Shown here: piece by piece, positions 1 through 8,595 of the stretch
Layout of the letters: every line of letters begins with the position of its first letter
Numbering within the stretch: position 1 is the first letter of the stretch
Position numbers and translations under genes: made by a program
From: GBS-DC sp964451985
GTDB lineage: Bacteria > Armatimonadota > Fimbriimonadia > Fimbriimonadales > GBS-DC
Direction: 5' to 3'
Assembly (NCBI GenBank): GCA_964451985.1
Contig: CAYVKB010000065.1
Coordinates: 1 to 13,844, forward strand
Length of the DNA stretch: 13,844 nucleotides
The notes under the pieces: generated by a model
Seen by the model: the letters and a program-made list of their open reading frames with translations, nothing else
What the model was told of the DNA's origin: nothing
The model's database searches: none

Positions 1-1014
1 CGTTGCAGAATCTGCAGGGCGGTTCTGACAATCCCCTGTTTAAGGCCTTNNNNNNNNNNNNNNNNNNNNNNNNNNNNNNNNNNNNNNNNNNNNNNNNNNN
101 NNNNNNNNNNNNNNNNNNNNNNNNNNNNNNNNNNNNNNNNNNNNNNNNNGTTGAAGGCCTTGTTGAAGGCCTTGTTGAAGGCCTTGTTGAAGGCCTTGTT
201 GAAGGCCTTGTTGAAGACCCTGTTGAATGCCTTGTTGAATGCCTTTGCGCGCGCCTTCCTCAATAGCGAGCTCTTCTAAACTCGTGAGTGGCCATTCGCG
301 CTCTTCCTCGAACTTGCGCACGACCTGCTTCACCAACTGCTCGTATTCCTGAGATAAGGTCATCATGTAGTCCACCACCTTGTACAAATGAATTACCTGT
401 TCAGGAGTATACCCTCTCTCCTTGAGTTGGCGTATCAGTTCAACCTTCTCGCGCATAAGCAGCTCAAGCTTGCCTCGCGTCTTGAGCGCACGTAGATGCG
501 CCAAAATTACCAACGCAAAAGGATTACTCGATTGCTCCAGCGCATCCTCGTCAAAATCCAGCAGCTTCACCACCGAAAACTCAAATTGCAGGCGCGTGCC
601 GATATTGGAATACTGAAACATGCTGGGACGCCAGGTCGAGTCATTATCCGCCAGGATTGCGAGGCTGATTAGCTCGGGATAGTTGTAATCATCGAAAATA
701 TGATAGTGATAAACAAACATACGCAAGGGAAAGTTAGGGTCGGGTTGCGCCTGTATCTCGATGTGTATCAATATCACCCGCTCTTTACCGTCTTGGAAGT
801 GAACCTTTACAACGATGTCCGCTGTATGGCGCCGCTTGCCTTGTGCGCCTGGCGCGAGGCGGTACAGGTTCACATCCACAAACTCCACAGGGCGCGTCCA
901 ATCTATCAGAGCATGAATTGCGGGGAAGAGTAGGAGTAAGCACTCCGGGAAAAATGCACGGATAGCGTATTTCCACGCTTCATCAAAGCCACGACGCGGA
1001 CGGCGTTTACGCAT
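1..1014 (-). CDS. Rpn/YhgA-like PD-(D/E)XK nuclease-family protein, 3' partial, interrupted by assembly gap
   Basis: The protein resembles the Rpn/YhgA-like (recombination-promoting nuclease / 'putative transposase') family, whose members are thought to be DNA endonucleases linked to recombination. From the ATG at 1014, residues 1-50 hold the family-type start (GFDEAWKYAI, then a hydrophobic stretch FFPECLLLLF). The likely active site is D66 in TADIV and E86-x-Q88 in IHIEIQAQ, the E-x-Q form common in this family instead of E-x-K. The C-terminal third is helical and charged (EQLVKQVVRKFEEEREW) and runs into tandem GLQQ repeats. No good Shine-Dalgarno precedes the ATG; further upstream the frame overlaps lon antisense, so this is the best start. 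Frame reading through 100 N gives a stop at 40-42, but the left flank in another frame reads GLKQGIVRTALQILQ, in register with the repeats. The gene therefore probably continues off the left edge. Family assignment is fairly sure; activity is unknown. Confidence 0.8.
50..149. other. Assembly gap of exactly 100 N
   Basis: There are exactly 100 undetermined bases, the conventional placeholder for a scaffold gap of unknown length. It lies inside a 12-bp tandem repeat, a sequence short reads often fail to span. Because 100 is not a multiple of 3, translation across it is out of frame if the true missing stretch is a whole number of 12-bp units. Confidence 0.97.
150..245 (-). repeat. 12-bp tandem repeat coding for GLQQ units
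   Basis: Eight 12-bp units can be seen. The five next to the gap (150-209) are identical, GTTGAAGGCCTT on the plus strand. The next unit is GTTGAAGACCCT and the last two are GTTGAATGCCTT. On the coding (minus) strand they encode G-[IL]-Q-Q. The register resumes on the far side of the gap, so the array is longer than shown. Identical units beside the gap and diverged ones at the far end suggest recent expansion. Such tails are common at the C-terminus of Rpn-type proteins and vary in length. Confidence 0.93.
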
Positions 1015-1025
1015 AAAGGATTCTT

Positions 1026-1053
1026 TAGACAGTGGAGGAAGAATTCCTACTAT
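1026..1053 (+). promoter_or_regulatory. Candidate sigma-70-type promoter for lon
   Basis: TAGACA (1026-1031, five of six matches to TTGACA) is followed after 16 bp by TACTAT (1048-1053, four of six to TATAAT). Transcription would start near 1060 and give a leader of about 110 nt before the lon ATG, containing the inverted repeat at 1096-1146. This rests on the consensus match only. No heat-shock HrcA/CIRCE site was recognised. Confidence 0.35.
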
Positions 1054-1095
1054 GCATTCAAGATACAATCGAGCGTCGTTGTGGGGGGCTTTTTT

Positions 1096-1146
1096 GCAGG
1101 AATCTCCCCGTGCGGCTCGAAATGGGAACCGAGAGCCATTTCCTGC
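1096..1146. repeat. Imperfect inverted repeat in the lon leader
   Basis: GCAGGAA (1096-1102) and TTCCTGC (1140-1146) form a 7-bp outer stem. The interior contains GGCTC and GAGCC, which can form an inner stem. A run of T (1090-1095) lies just before it. In RNA it would end five bases before the lon Shine-Dalgarno, so it could influence translation, or it could be a small intergenic palindromic element. The end motif GCAGGA resembles that of the element at 7218-7263. Confidence 0.45.
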
Positions 1147-1150
1147 GTAT

Positions 1151-1160
1151 AGGAGTGAGG
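1151..1160 (+). promoter_or_regulatory. Shine-Dalgarno that sets the lon start
   Basis: AGGAGTGAGG lies 8 bases before the ATG at 1169. The open frame extends upstream to an ATG at 1052, but that one has no comparable site and the extra 39 residues do not look like Lon, so 1169 is the start. Confidence 0.8.
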
Positions 1161-1168
1161 TATACGCT

Positions 1169-3622
<2,454 letters not shown>

Positions 3623-3691
3623 TGTTATCGGCGAGGGCTTAATGCTGTGCGCTTGGTTGTACGCAAACTGACGGAGCCTATGTCTTGAGTC

Positions 3692-3912
3692 GTCGGCGGG
3701 GACGCCGACGCTACACTATGCACTCGCGTAGCGTCAGCGTTCTCGCTGACGCAGAATAGAGCATGCTAGCGTGTCGGCGGGGACGCCGCGCTACACAATG
3801 CACTTGCGTAGCGTCAGCGTCCTCGCTGACGCAGAATGGAGCGTGCTAGTGTGTCAGCGGGGGCGCCGACGCTACACTATGCAGTCTCGTAGCGTCAGCA
3901 TCCTCGCTGACG
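3692..3912. repeat. Tandem array (about 2.75 x 80 bp) of nested hairpins, REP/BIME-like
   Basis: It fills most of the 348-bp gene-free stretch 3623-3970; the rest is plain sequence apart from the candidate terminator at 3913-3934. Units begin at 3692, 3773 and 3853; the third is cut short at 3912. Each unit has hairpin A (stem GTCGGCG/CGCCGAC, loop GGGA, 3692-3709 in unit 1) and hairpin B (stem GCGTCAGCG/CGCTGACGC, loop TTCT or TCCT, 3731-3752 in unit 1). The 24-nt segment around A (3691-3714) and the 24-nt segment around B (3728-3751) are inverted copies matching at 20 of 24 positions, so the unit can fold as two small hairpins or one long one. The layout matches BIME/REP-type intergenic elements. 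It lies between the convergent ends of lon and the barrel gene. Confidence 0.9.
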
Positions 3913-3934
3913 AAAAAATAGGGGGCGGAACCCC
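3913..3934 (-). terminator. Candidate intrinsic terminator for the beta-barrel gene
   Basis: Read on the minus strand downstream of the stop at 3971, a short GGGG/CCCC stem (3931-3934 with 3922-3925, loop TTCCG) is followed by TA and six T (3918-3913). The stem is only four base pairs, so it is weak on its own; the adjacent hairpin array may help to stop transcription. Confidence 0.35.
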
Positions 3935-3970
3935 GTTAGACTATTTGCAATGCCTTAGTATTTGAGACAC

Positions 3971-5662
3971 CTAAAACTGCACTCCCAACCGCAAACTCCC
4001 TGAGTAGTTCGGGCGTTGTTGGGGCTGGATGTCGTTGCGGGGCAGCAGCATTTGCATCTCCGCCGACAGGTAGAAACCCGACAGCTGGCGCGTGAGTCCC
4101 AGTCGGAGGGCGGCTTCGCGAAGGAAGGCGTCGCGCTCCCACTCCGATTGCTGGTAGCTCAACCCCAGAATGGTGGCGGCGTCGAGCTGTTTGCGCAGAC
4201 TGAGTGTGTACCGCCGCTCGGTCAGAAACTGTCCGATGTGGTTTTGCTCTAAGTAGCCCGCCTCCAGATTCCACGCACCCTGACTCCAGCGGAGGTGATA
4301 CTGCTCGGTTTGTAGGGGCTGCGGCGCGCTCTGATGGAGCGGATGTTGTGCCACTTGCCCACTGAGCGACAGCCCGCTGCCGAGGCGCCAATCCCACTGA
4401 AGATGCTGACTACGCAGGTTCAGCCCGCGTAGCCCCTGATACTCGCGTCCGCGCAAGGTGAGCTTCAGGTGGTCGCTGGGCTGCGCCTGAATCTGGACGC
4501 CACGCATTTGCCCGGCGTCTTCAATCGCCTCGAACTCGCCCCCAATCCGCAAGCGGGGGTCTAACTGCGCTTGTAATCCCAGTTGCGCCGCGCGCTGCTG
4601 AGCGTCTTCGCGCCAGCGTTGCTCCAAGCTGACGCTGCCCTGCACATTTGCGGTTCCGAAGCGCATCCCCACAGCGCTCTCTTCCGCGCGTCCCGATTGC
4701 GAGTCGTCCACTGTGCGGTGGCGTAGCTCCACGCCCTGTCCCAACTGCGTGCGTACTTGGGTTTGCTGGATAGCGCGCTCGCCCTGCGTTTTGGACTCCT
4801 GCTCGAGCTGCATGCGCACCGTGTCGGTAGGCTGCATCTGAACGCGCGCGCGGTCGACCACCTGAGTTGGCTGATTGCCCAAGTCGGCAATCTGACGCTC
4901 TAAGCTGAACTGAATTTGTTCAAGTTTATAGTCTAAACCTGCACTCCAGCGTTGCTGGGCATGCTGATTGGGCAGCAGGGGGTCGTACAGGCTCCACTGG
5001 AGGCGTGTACGGAACTGCCCGTCGGGCTGATAGAGCAGGTTCGCCTCGGCGGTTTGCTGCCCACTGATCAGTCCATAGGGCTTGGCGTCGCCGAAGTCTC
5101 TGTCCACGCGGCTGAATCGGAACCCACCTTGCCAGCCGGTGTCGGTGCGCCACTGTGAGCGGAGTTGCAATAGGGCGGGGGCGTCGCCGCCATAAGGATT
5201 ACGGAACAGATAGAGCGCCTCACCCTCACGCCCTTGCTCTTGCCAAGCGGCACGCAGCCCCAAATCGGTGGTAGGACGGTTGAGGTTGCCTGTGATGCGC
5301 CCACGCAGGCTCAGCGATGCGGGTCCACGCCGCGCCAACTCGGTCTCCAGTGCAATATCGGTATTCGTGTTGCGCTGCGATACGCCCGACTGAATGCGAT
5401 AGCTCACCCGCGCGACCTGACCCGGGTGCAGCGCGTGCATAAAGCGTATCTGCCCTGCAGCGTAGTCAATCGCATAGTCCACATCGCGCGTGAGCCAGCG
5501 AGTCTCTATCAGCACAATTTCGGAGCGTTCCATGATGCGGTTCCATGTGAGCGTATAGGGACCTGCTGCGCCCCGCCCCGTGATAGTGTCCGAGATCCAC
5601 TCTTGCGATGCTGCACTCCCCAACACACACGCCATCCATAGCGTCCAGATTACCCCTCTCAT
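3971..5662 (-). CDS. Predicted outer-membrane beta-barrel-like protein with signal peptide
   Basis: I do not recognise a named family. The 563-aa product starts with a short hydrophobic signal peptide (MRGVIWTLWMACVLGSAAS, probable cut before QEW). A small beta-rich domain (about residues 22-92) follows, with the pattern LTRDVDYAIDYAAGQIRF...HPGQVARVSY, typical of Ig-like/carboxypeptidase-regulatory-like surface modules. The remaining 450 residues are alternating polar/hydrophobic strands separated by short turns (for example FRTRLQWSLYDP, LSLSGQVAQHP, YTLSLRKQL) and the last residue is phenylalanine (LRLGVQF), the usual ending of proteins inserted by the BAM machinery. It is rich in Gln and Arg and has almost no Cys. 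The ATG at 5662 is preceded only by a weak TATAGG. It is divergent from gmk, with about 220 bp between them. Role could be porin, adhesin scaffold or assembly factor; barrel topology is inferred. Confidence 0.72.
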   Translation of the reverse strand: MRGVIWTLWMACVLGSAASQEWISDTITGRGAAGPYTLTWNRIMERSEIVLIETRWLTRDVDYAIDYAAGQIRFMHALHPGQVARVSYRIQSGVSQRNTNTDIALETELARRGPASLSLRGRITGNLNRPTTDLGLRAAWQEQGREGEALYLFRNPYGGDAPALLQLRSQWRTDTGWQGGFRFSRVDRDFGDAKPYGLISGQQTAEANLLYQPDGQFRTRLQWSLYDPLLPNQHAQQRWSAGLDYKLEQIQFSLERQIADLGNQPTQVVDRARVQMQPTDTVRMQLEQESKTQGERAIQQTQVRTQLGQGVELRHRTVDDSQSGRAEESAVGMRFGTANVQGSVSLEQRWREDAQQRAAQLGLQAQLDPRLRIGGEFEAIEDAGQMRGVQIQAQPSDHLKLTLRGREYQGLRGLNLRSQHLQWDWRLGSGLSLSGQVAQHPLHQSAPQPLQTEQYHLRWSQGAWNLEAGYLEQNHIGQFLTERRYTLSLRKQLDAATILGLSYQQSEWERDAFLREAALRLGLTRQLSGFYLSAEMQMLLPRNDIQPQQRPNYSGSLRLGVQF

Positions 5663-5735
5663 CCTATATATTAGAGTACCCGATTAATGCAGGAATTGTT
5701 TCAGGCATGGTGTATCATGAGTAGTGTGCGCCTAC

Positions 5736-5765
5736 TGCGTCCGAACTCTGCAGAGTGCGTCCGAA
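5736..5765. promoter_or_regulatory. Operator-like site: direct repeats flanking a perfect palindrome
   Basis: TGCGTCCGAA (5736-5745) is repeated exactly at 5756-5765. The 10 bp between are the perfect palindrome CTCTGCAGAG (5746-5755). The repeats are 20 bp apart, about two turns of the helix, in the control region shared by the divergent barrel gene and gmk. This geometry would suit a DNA-binding regulator, but no known operator was recognised. Confidence 0.4.
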
Positions 5766-5784
5766 TGCCGATAATAAGCACAGT

Positions 5785-5889
5785 ATGAGTCGATTGGCAG
5801 GGCGATGGCTGAGGTGCACGCAAGCGATGGCAGCGGCGCACGCGACGACGCGACCTACGCGCCCACAGCAAGGAGGTGCGAAGTGTTAA
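5785..5889 (+). CDS. Possible 34-codon leader ORF overlapping the gmk start
   Basis: An ATG at 5785 opens a frame of 34 codons (starting MSRLAGRWLR, ending QQGGAKC) that stops at TAA 5887-5889, five bases inside gmk in another frame. It runs across the gmk Shine-Dalgarno, so its translation could be coupled to gmk. It has no clear ribosome-binding site of its own and no recognised homologue, and it may be chance. Confidence 0.15.
   Translation: MSRLAGRWLRCTQAMAAAHATTRPTRPQQGGAKC
5871..5876 (+). promoter_or_regulatory. Strong Shine-Dalgarno that sets the gmk GTG start
   Basis: AGGAGG (extending to AAGGAGGTG) lies six bases before the GTG at 5883. The upstream in-frame ATG at 5805 has no such site. 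Confidence 0.8.
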
Positions 5890-6500
5890 ATACCTTAGCG
5901 AAACCTGGATCGCCCGCGCGCGGATTGCTGATAGTGCTTTCGGGTCCTGCAGGCGTGGGCAAGGACACGCTGATCGAGCAGTGGCAATTGGTCGCGCCCA
6001 ACGTGCGCCGACTGGTCACTTATACTACGCGCCCACAAACCGCCGACGAGAGGCACGGGCTAGATTACTACTTCGTGACGGAAGAGGAGTTCCGGGCGTT
6101 GCGCGAGGAGAACGCGTTTCTGGAGTACGCGGAGGTGCATGGCAACTGGTACGGCACGCCTCGTCGTGAGATGGAAGCCTTGCGCGATGCAGGACGCGAT
6201 GTCGTGCTGCGAATTGATGTGCAGGGCGCGATGCAGGTGCGCGCGCAGTTCCCAGAGGCAATACTGATTTTCATCGCGCCTCCCTCGATTGAGGAGTTGG
6301 AGCAACGCCTGCGCCGACGCGCCCGCGACGATGAGGAGTCGATCCAGCTGCGCTTGATGAACGCCCGCGAGGAGATGGAATATATCCCCCGATACGACTA
6401 CTTAATTATCAACGACGATTTGAACCGCGCGCTGGAGACGCTGCGCTGCGTGATTATCGCCGAGCGGCATCGCGTGCGGAACTTGAATCTGGAGGGATAA
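5883..6500 (+). CDS. gmk: Guanylate kinase
   Basis: It phosphorylates GMP to GDP with ATP, an essential cytosolic step of GTP supply. From the GTG at 5883 the product is 205 aa, the normal size; the ATG at 5805 would add 26 residues of low-complexity sequence with no family match. Visible motifs: P-loop SGPAGVGKDT with G21-T29, the GMP-binding segment TTRPQTADERHGLDYYFV (T48-R50, E56, Y62-F64), EVHGNWYGTP with YGT at 90-92, the RIDVQGA strand (about 109-116), and an arginine-rich lid, RLRRRARDDEESIQLRL. The P-loop has Asp where many Gmk have Gly or Ser before Thr; this is seen in the family and is not a defect. The next gene starts one base after the stop, so the two are co-transcribed. The operator-like site at 5736-5765 is a candidate control element. 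Confidence 0.96.
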   Translation: MLNTLAKPGSPARGLLIVLSGPAGVGKDTLIEQWQLVAPNVRRLVTYTTRPQTADERHGLDYYFVTEEEFRALREENAFLEYAEVHGNWYGTPRREMEALRDAGRDVVLRIDVQGAMQVRAQFPEAILIFIAPPSIEELEQRLRRRARDDEESIQLRLMNAREEMEYIPRYDYLIINDDLNRALETLRCVIIAERHRVRNLNLEG

Positions 6501-6501
6501 C

Positions 6502-7161
6502 ATGCCTCAGAGCCGTTCGTTGCCGAGCCGAAGCGCGACGCGCGAGTCTGCCTATGTGACGCATCGTATCGGCAGGCTGATAGAAACCACGCGCCCGACG
6601 CCCATTTACGCGCAACCCAGCCCCCAGAGCCGCGTATTGTATCCGCAGGTGGGGGCACGATTCTACCTAATGATGGCGCAGCAGCGTGGGTCGTGGTGCG
6701 GCGTGCTGATGATGAACGGCGCACTCGGCTGGGTCGCCAAAAGTGCGGTCAAGTTCACGTCCTTCGATGTTGTGTATACCCTGCCACGCGGGGCAGACCC
6801 TGCGCATGTGACGCGCCTCGCGATGCGCTTTCTGGGTGTGCGCTACCGCTGGGGCGGCAACGACCCACGCACTGGGATGGATTGTTCAGGGTTTGTCAAA
6901 ATGATTTACGAGCAGATGGGCGTCTCACTGCCTCGACGCGCCCGTGATCAGGCGAAAGTGGGCGTTCCTATCACCCGCTTCGAAGATTTGCGCCCCGGCG
7001 ACCGACTCTACTTCGCCGTGAAGGGCAAAGAGATCGACCACACGGGTATCTACATCGGCGATGGATATTTCATTCACAGCGCTCGCTCACGCGGCGGTGT
7101 GGATGTAGACCACTTGAGCCATCCGACCTATCGGCGGAGTTTGGTTTCGGCGCGGCGTTGA
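6502..7161 (+). CDS. SH3b-NlpC/P60 family cysteine peptidase (peptidoglycan hydrolase-like)
   Basis: The 219-aa protein has an SH3b-like region (about residues 20-92: two strands around YAQPSPQSRVLY and SWCGVLMMNGALGWVAKSAV) followed by an NlpC/P60 domain (about 100-215). The catalytic residues are all there: C128 in MDCSGFV, H180 in IDHTGIYIG and H192 in YFIHSAR; RYRWGGNDP precedes the Cys as usual. Family members cut gamma-D-glutamyl to diamino-acid bonds in peptidoglycan stem peptides, as in DL-endopeptidases and YkfC-type recycling enzymes. No signal peptide or membrane segment is visible, and an in-frame stop at 6484-6486 rules out a longer start. Export is therefore unexplained, and a cytosolic muropeptide-recycling role is possible. 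The start is backed by GGAGGGA at 6491-6497, inside the end of gmk. A terminator-like hairpin follows at 7190. Confidence 0.93.
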   Translation: MPQSRSLPSRSATRESAYVTHRIGRLIETTRPTPIYAQPSPQSRVLYPQVGARFYLMMAQQRGSWCGVLMMNGALGWVAKSAVKFTSFDVVYTLPRGADPAHVTRLAMRFLGVRYRWGGNDPRTGMDCSGFVKMIYEQMGVSLPRRARDQAKVGVPITRFEDLRPGDRLYFAVKGKEIDHTGIYIGDGYFIHSARSRGGVDVDHLSHPTYRRSLVSARR

Positions 7162-7189
7162 AAGCACGGTAGCGATTTCACCCCGTGAT

Positions 7190-7216
7190 AAACACTTCTG
7201 AAATCGGAAGTGTTTT
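7190..7216 (+). terminator. Probable terminator after the gmk-NlpC/P60 operon
   Basis: AAACACTTC (7190-7198) pairs with GAAGTGTTT (7207-7215) around an 8-nt loop, and the stem runs directly into TTTT. The loop can close further with a G-T wobble (CACTTCTGA/TCGGAAGTG). It lies 29 bases after the stop. Its symmetry could also serve the convergent oxidoreductase gene. Confidence 0.6.
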
Positions 7217-7217
7217 G

Positions 7218-7263
7218 CAGGAGCGATTGGTAATCACAAACTTGTGGTTGCGAACCGCTCCTG
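7218..7263. repeat. 46-bp imperfect palindrome between convergent genes
   Basis: The outer arms CAGGAGCG (7218-7225) and CGCTCCTG (7256-7263) are perfect complements. The centre AATCACAA / TTGTGGTT forms an 8-bp stem (one G-T) around a 2-nt loop. The segments between are only partly paired. It ends seven bases before the oxidoreductase stop, so it may act as a terminator for that gene or be a copy of an intergenic palindromic element. Confidence 0.6.
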
Positions 7264-7270
7264 TAGTCAC

Positions 7271-8539
7271 TCACACCAGTGGCGTCTTACCCGGAATCGG
7301 TACAGGGTCTTGCGGCGCGGGCGAGTCGTAATTGATATTCATCACACGCTCCACAAGGTTCAGCTTCGAGTTCATCGCTGCCTCCCACGTCACAGTCTTG
7401 CCTGTGTATGCCGACATGCGCCCCATAATCGCAGTAAGCGTGCTTTCGGCAATCGTGCGCGTCTCGTTAATCGGGTTGCCCTTTCGCAGGCTTTCAATCA
7501 GCACGCGATGCTCTTCCACATAGGGGTTGAGCCACTGTCTGCCGGGTTCCCAAGTCTCCTTGCCGCGCACGTAGAAGTTGGTGAACTGCTCCAGCAGCGC
7601 GGTTCCTTCCGAGCCGACCACAAAGTTTGATACGCGGTTCGCGGTGTTGTCCATCTGGCGGCACATCGCCAGCACGCGCACGCCGTTGGGATATTCGTAC
7701 TCTATCGCGAAATGGTCGTACACATCGCCGTATTCGGGCGTGGTACGAGCTTGGCGTCCACCCATGCCCAGCGCGCGCGTCGGTACACTGCCCATCACCC
7801 AGTTCATTACGTCGATATTGTGAACGAACTGCTCCACGGGCTGGTCACCTGCAATCCAGTTATAAAACAGCCAGTTGCGCAGTTGGTACACCATGTCGCT
7901 CCAGCCTTGCTCGCGTGGTTTGGGGGCTGGGCTAGCGGCGTTGTAGTAGGCGTAGGCGGCGCGCAGCTCGCCGATATGCCCTGCGCGAATACGCTCAATC
8001 ACGCCTTGATAGCCCGGATGCCAGCGATACTGCGTACCCGGCATCACGCCGAGCCGTTTCTGCTTGGCAATCTCGTCTCCGCGCAGCACCATCCGCACGC
8101 CTTCGGGACAGACCGCCACCGGCTTCTCCATAAACACATGCTTGCCCGCCTCCATCGCCGCGAGGAAGTGCACCGGTCGGAACGCCGGCGGCGTGCAGAG
8201 CAACACCAAATCGATGCCACTTTCTAATACTTTTTTGTAGGAGTCGAACCCTAGAAACCGTCGCTCGGAGGGAGCCTGCACGCGGTCGGAGAACTGCTCC
8301 TTGAGACCCTCGTAGCTGGCGTTGAGGCGGTCTTCAAAGATGTCGCCCAGTGCCCAGATGATTGTGCCCTCGTCGGCGCGGAGGCAATCGACCGCCGCGC
8401 CCGTGCCGCGCCCCCCACAGCCGACCAAGCCGACCTTGATTCGGTCGGAGCCTTGCGCGTGGGCAAACTGTGCAATCGGCAGCGCGCTCAACGCGACGCC
8501 CGCCTTCAGAAATTCCCTGCGTGTGAGTGTGTGGCTCAT
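7271..8539 (-). CDS. Tat-exported Gfo/Idh/MocA family oxidoreductase
   Basis: The 422-aa protein is an NAD(P)-dependent sugar- or inositol-type oxidoreductase of the Gfo/Idh/MocA family. It opens with a twin-arginine signal (TRREFLKAG, R7-R8, then a hydrophobic stretch to about A28), so it is probably exported folded with its cofactor. The Rossmann fold has GLVGCGGRGTG at 37-47, and the family signature EKP is at 138-140 in HVFMEKPVAV. The second-domain motif QFVHNIDVMNW supplies H240 and D243, the usual catalytic or substrate-binding positions. Length and motifs are intact. The start ATG at 8539 has no strong Shine-Dalgarno. Tat-leader members of this family are common in Planctomycetota, Verrucomicrobiota, Bacteroidota and Armatimonadota, often for polysaccharide-derived sugars. 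The substrate cannot be told from sequence. It is transcribed alone: convergent with the NlpC/P60 gene and divergent from the kinase. Confidence 0.93.
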   Translation of the reverse strand: MSHTLTRREFLKAGVALSALPIAQFAHAQGSDRIKVGLVGCGGRGTGAAVDCLRADEGTIIWALGDIFEDRLNASYEGLKEQFSDRVQAPSERRFLGFDSYKKVLESGIDLVLLCTPPAFRPVHFLAAMEAGKHVFMEKPVAVCPEGVRMVLRGDEIAKQKRLGVMPGTQYRWHPGYQGVIERIRAGHIGELRAAYAYYNAASPAPKPREQGWSDMVYQLRNWLFYNWIAGDQPVEQFVHNIDVMNWVMGSVPTRALGMGGRQARTTPEYGDVYDHFAIEYEYPNGVRVLAMCRQMDNTANRVSNFVVGSEGTALLEQFTNFYVRGKETWEPGRQWLNPYVEEHRVLIESLRKGNPINETRTIAESTLTAIMGRMSAYTGKTVTWEAAMNSKLNLVERVMNINYDSPAPQDPVPIPGKTPLV

Positions 8540-8595
8540 AGGGATATAGGTACGCGATTAGCAAAGCGATTCCTGCAGGAGAACTGCCCTGTGAA

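Noticed and set aside
3..266. Plus-strand open frame with VEGL repeats across the N gap
   Set aside because: It is the antisense reading of the 12-bp repeat inside the Rpn-family gene and depends on unknown bases.
1052..1168. Upstream ATG start for lon
   Set aside because: No Shine-Dalgarno, and the added residues are not Lon-like; the start at 1169 has a good one.
3692..3912. CRISPR array
   Set aside because: Whole 80-bp units are repeated with few changes and there are no unique spacers; the structure is nested hairpins.
3771..3965. Small protein genes in the repeat array
   Set aside because: The frames only translate the tandem hairpin units and have no credible start signals.
3936..4397. 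153-codon minus-strand frame overlapping the barrel gene
   Set aside because: It is another frame of the same strand within the signal-peptide barrel gene; the composition is Ala/Arg/Pro-rich without a pattern.
5805..5882. ATG start of gmk at 5805
   Set aside because: No Shine-Dalgarno and 26 extra low-complexity residues; GTG 5883 with AGGAGG gives the normal Gmk length.
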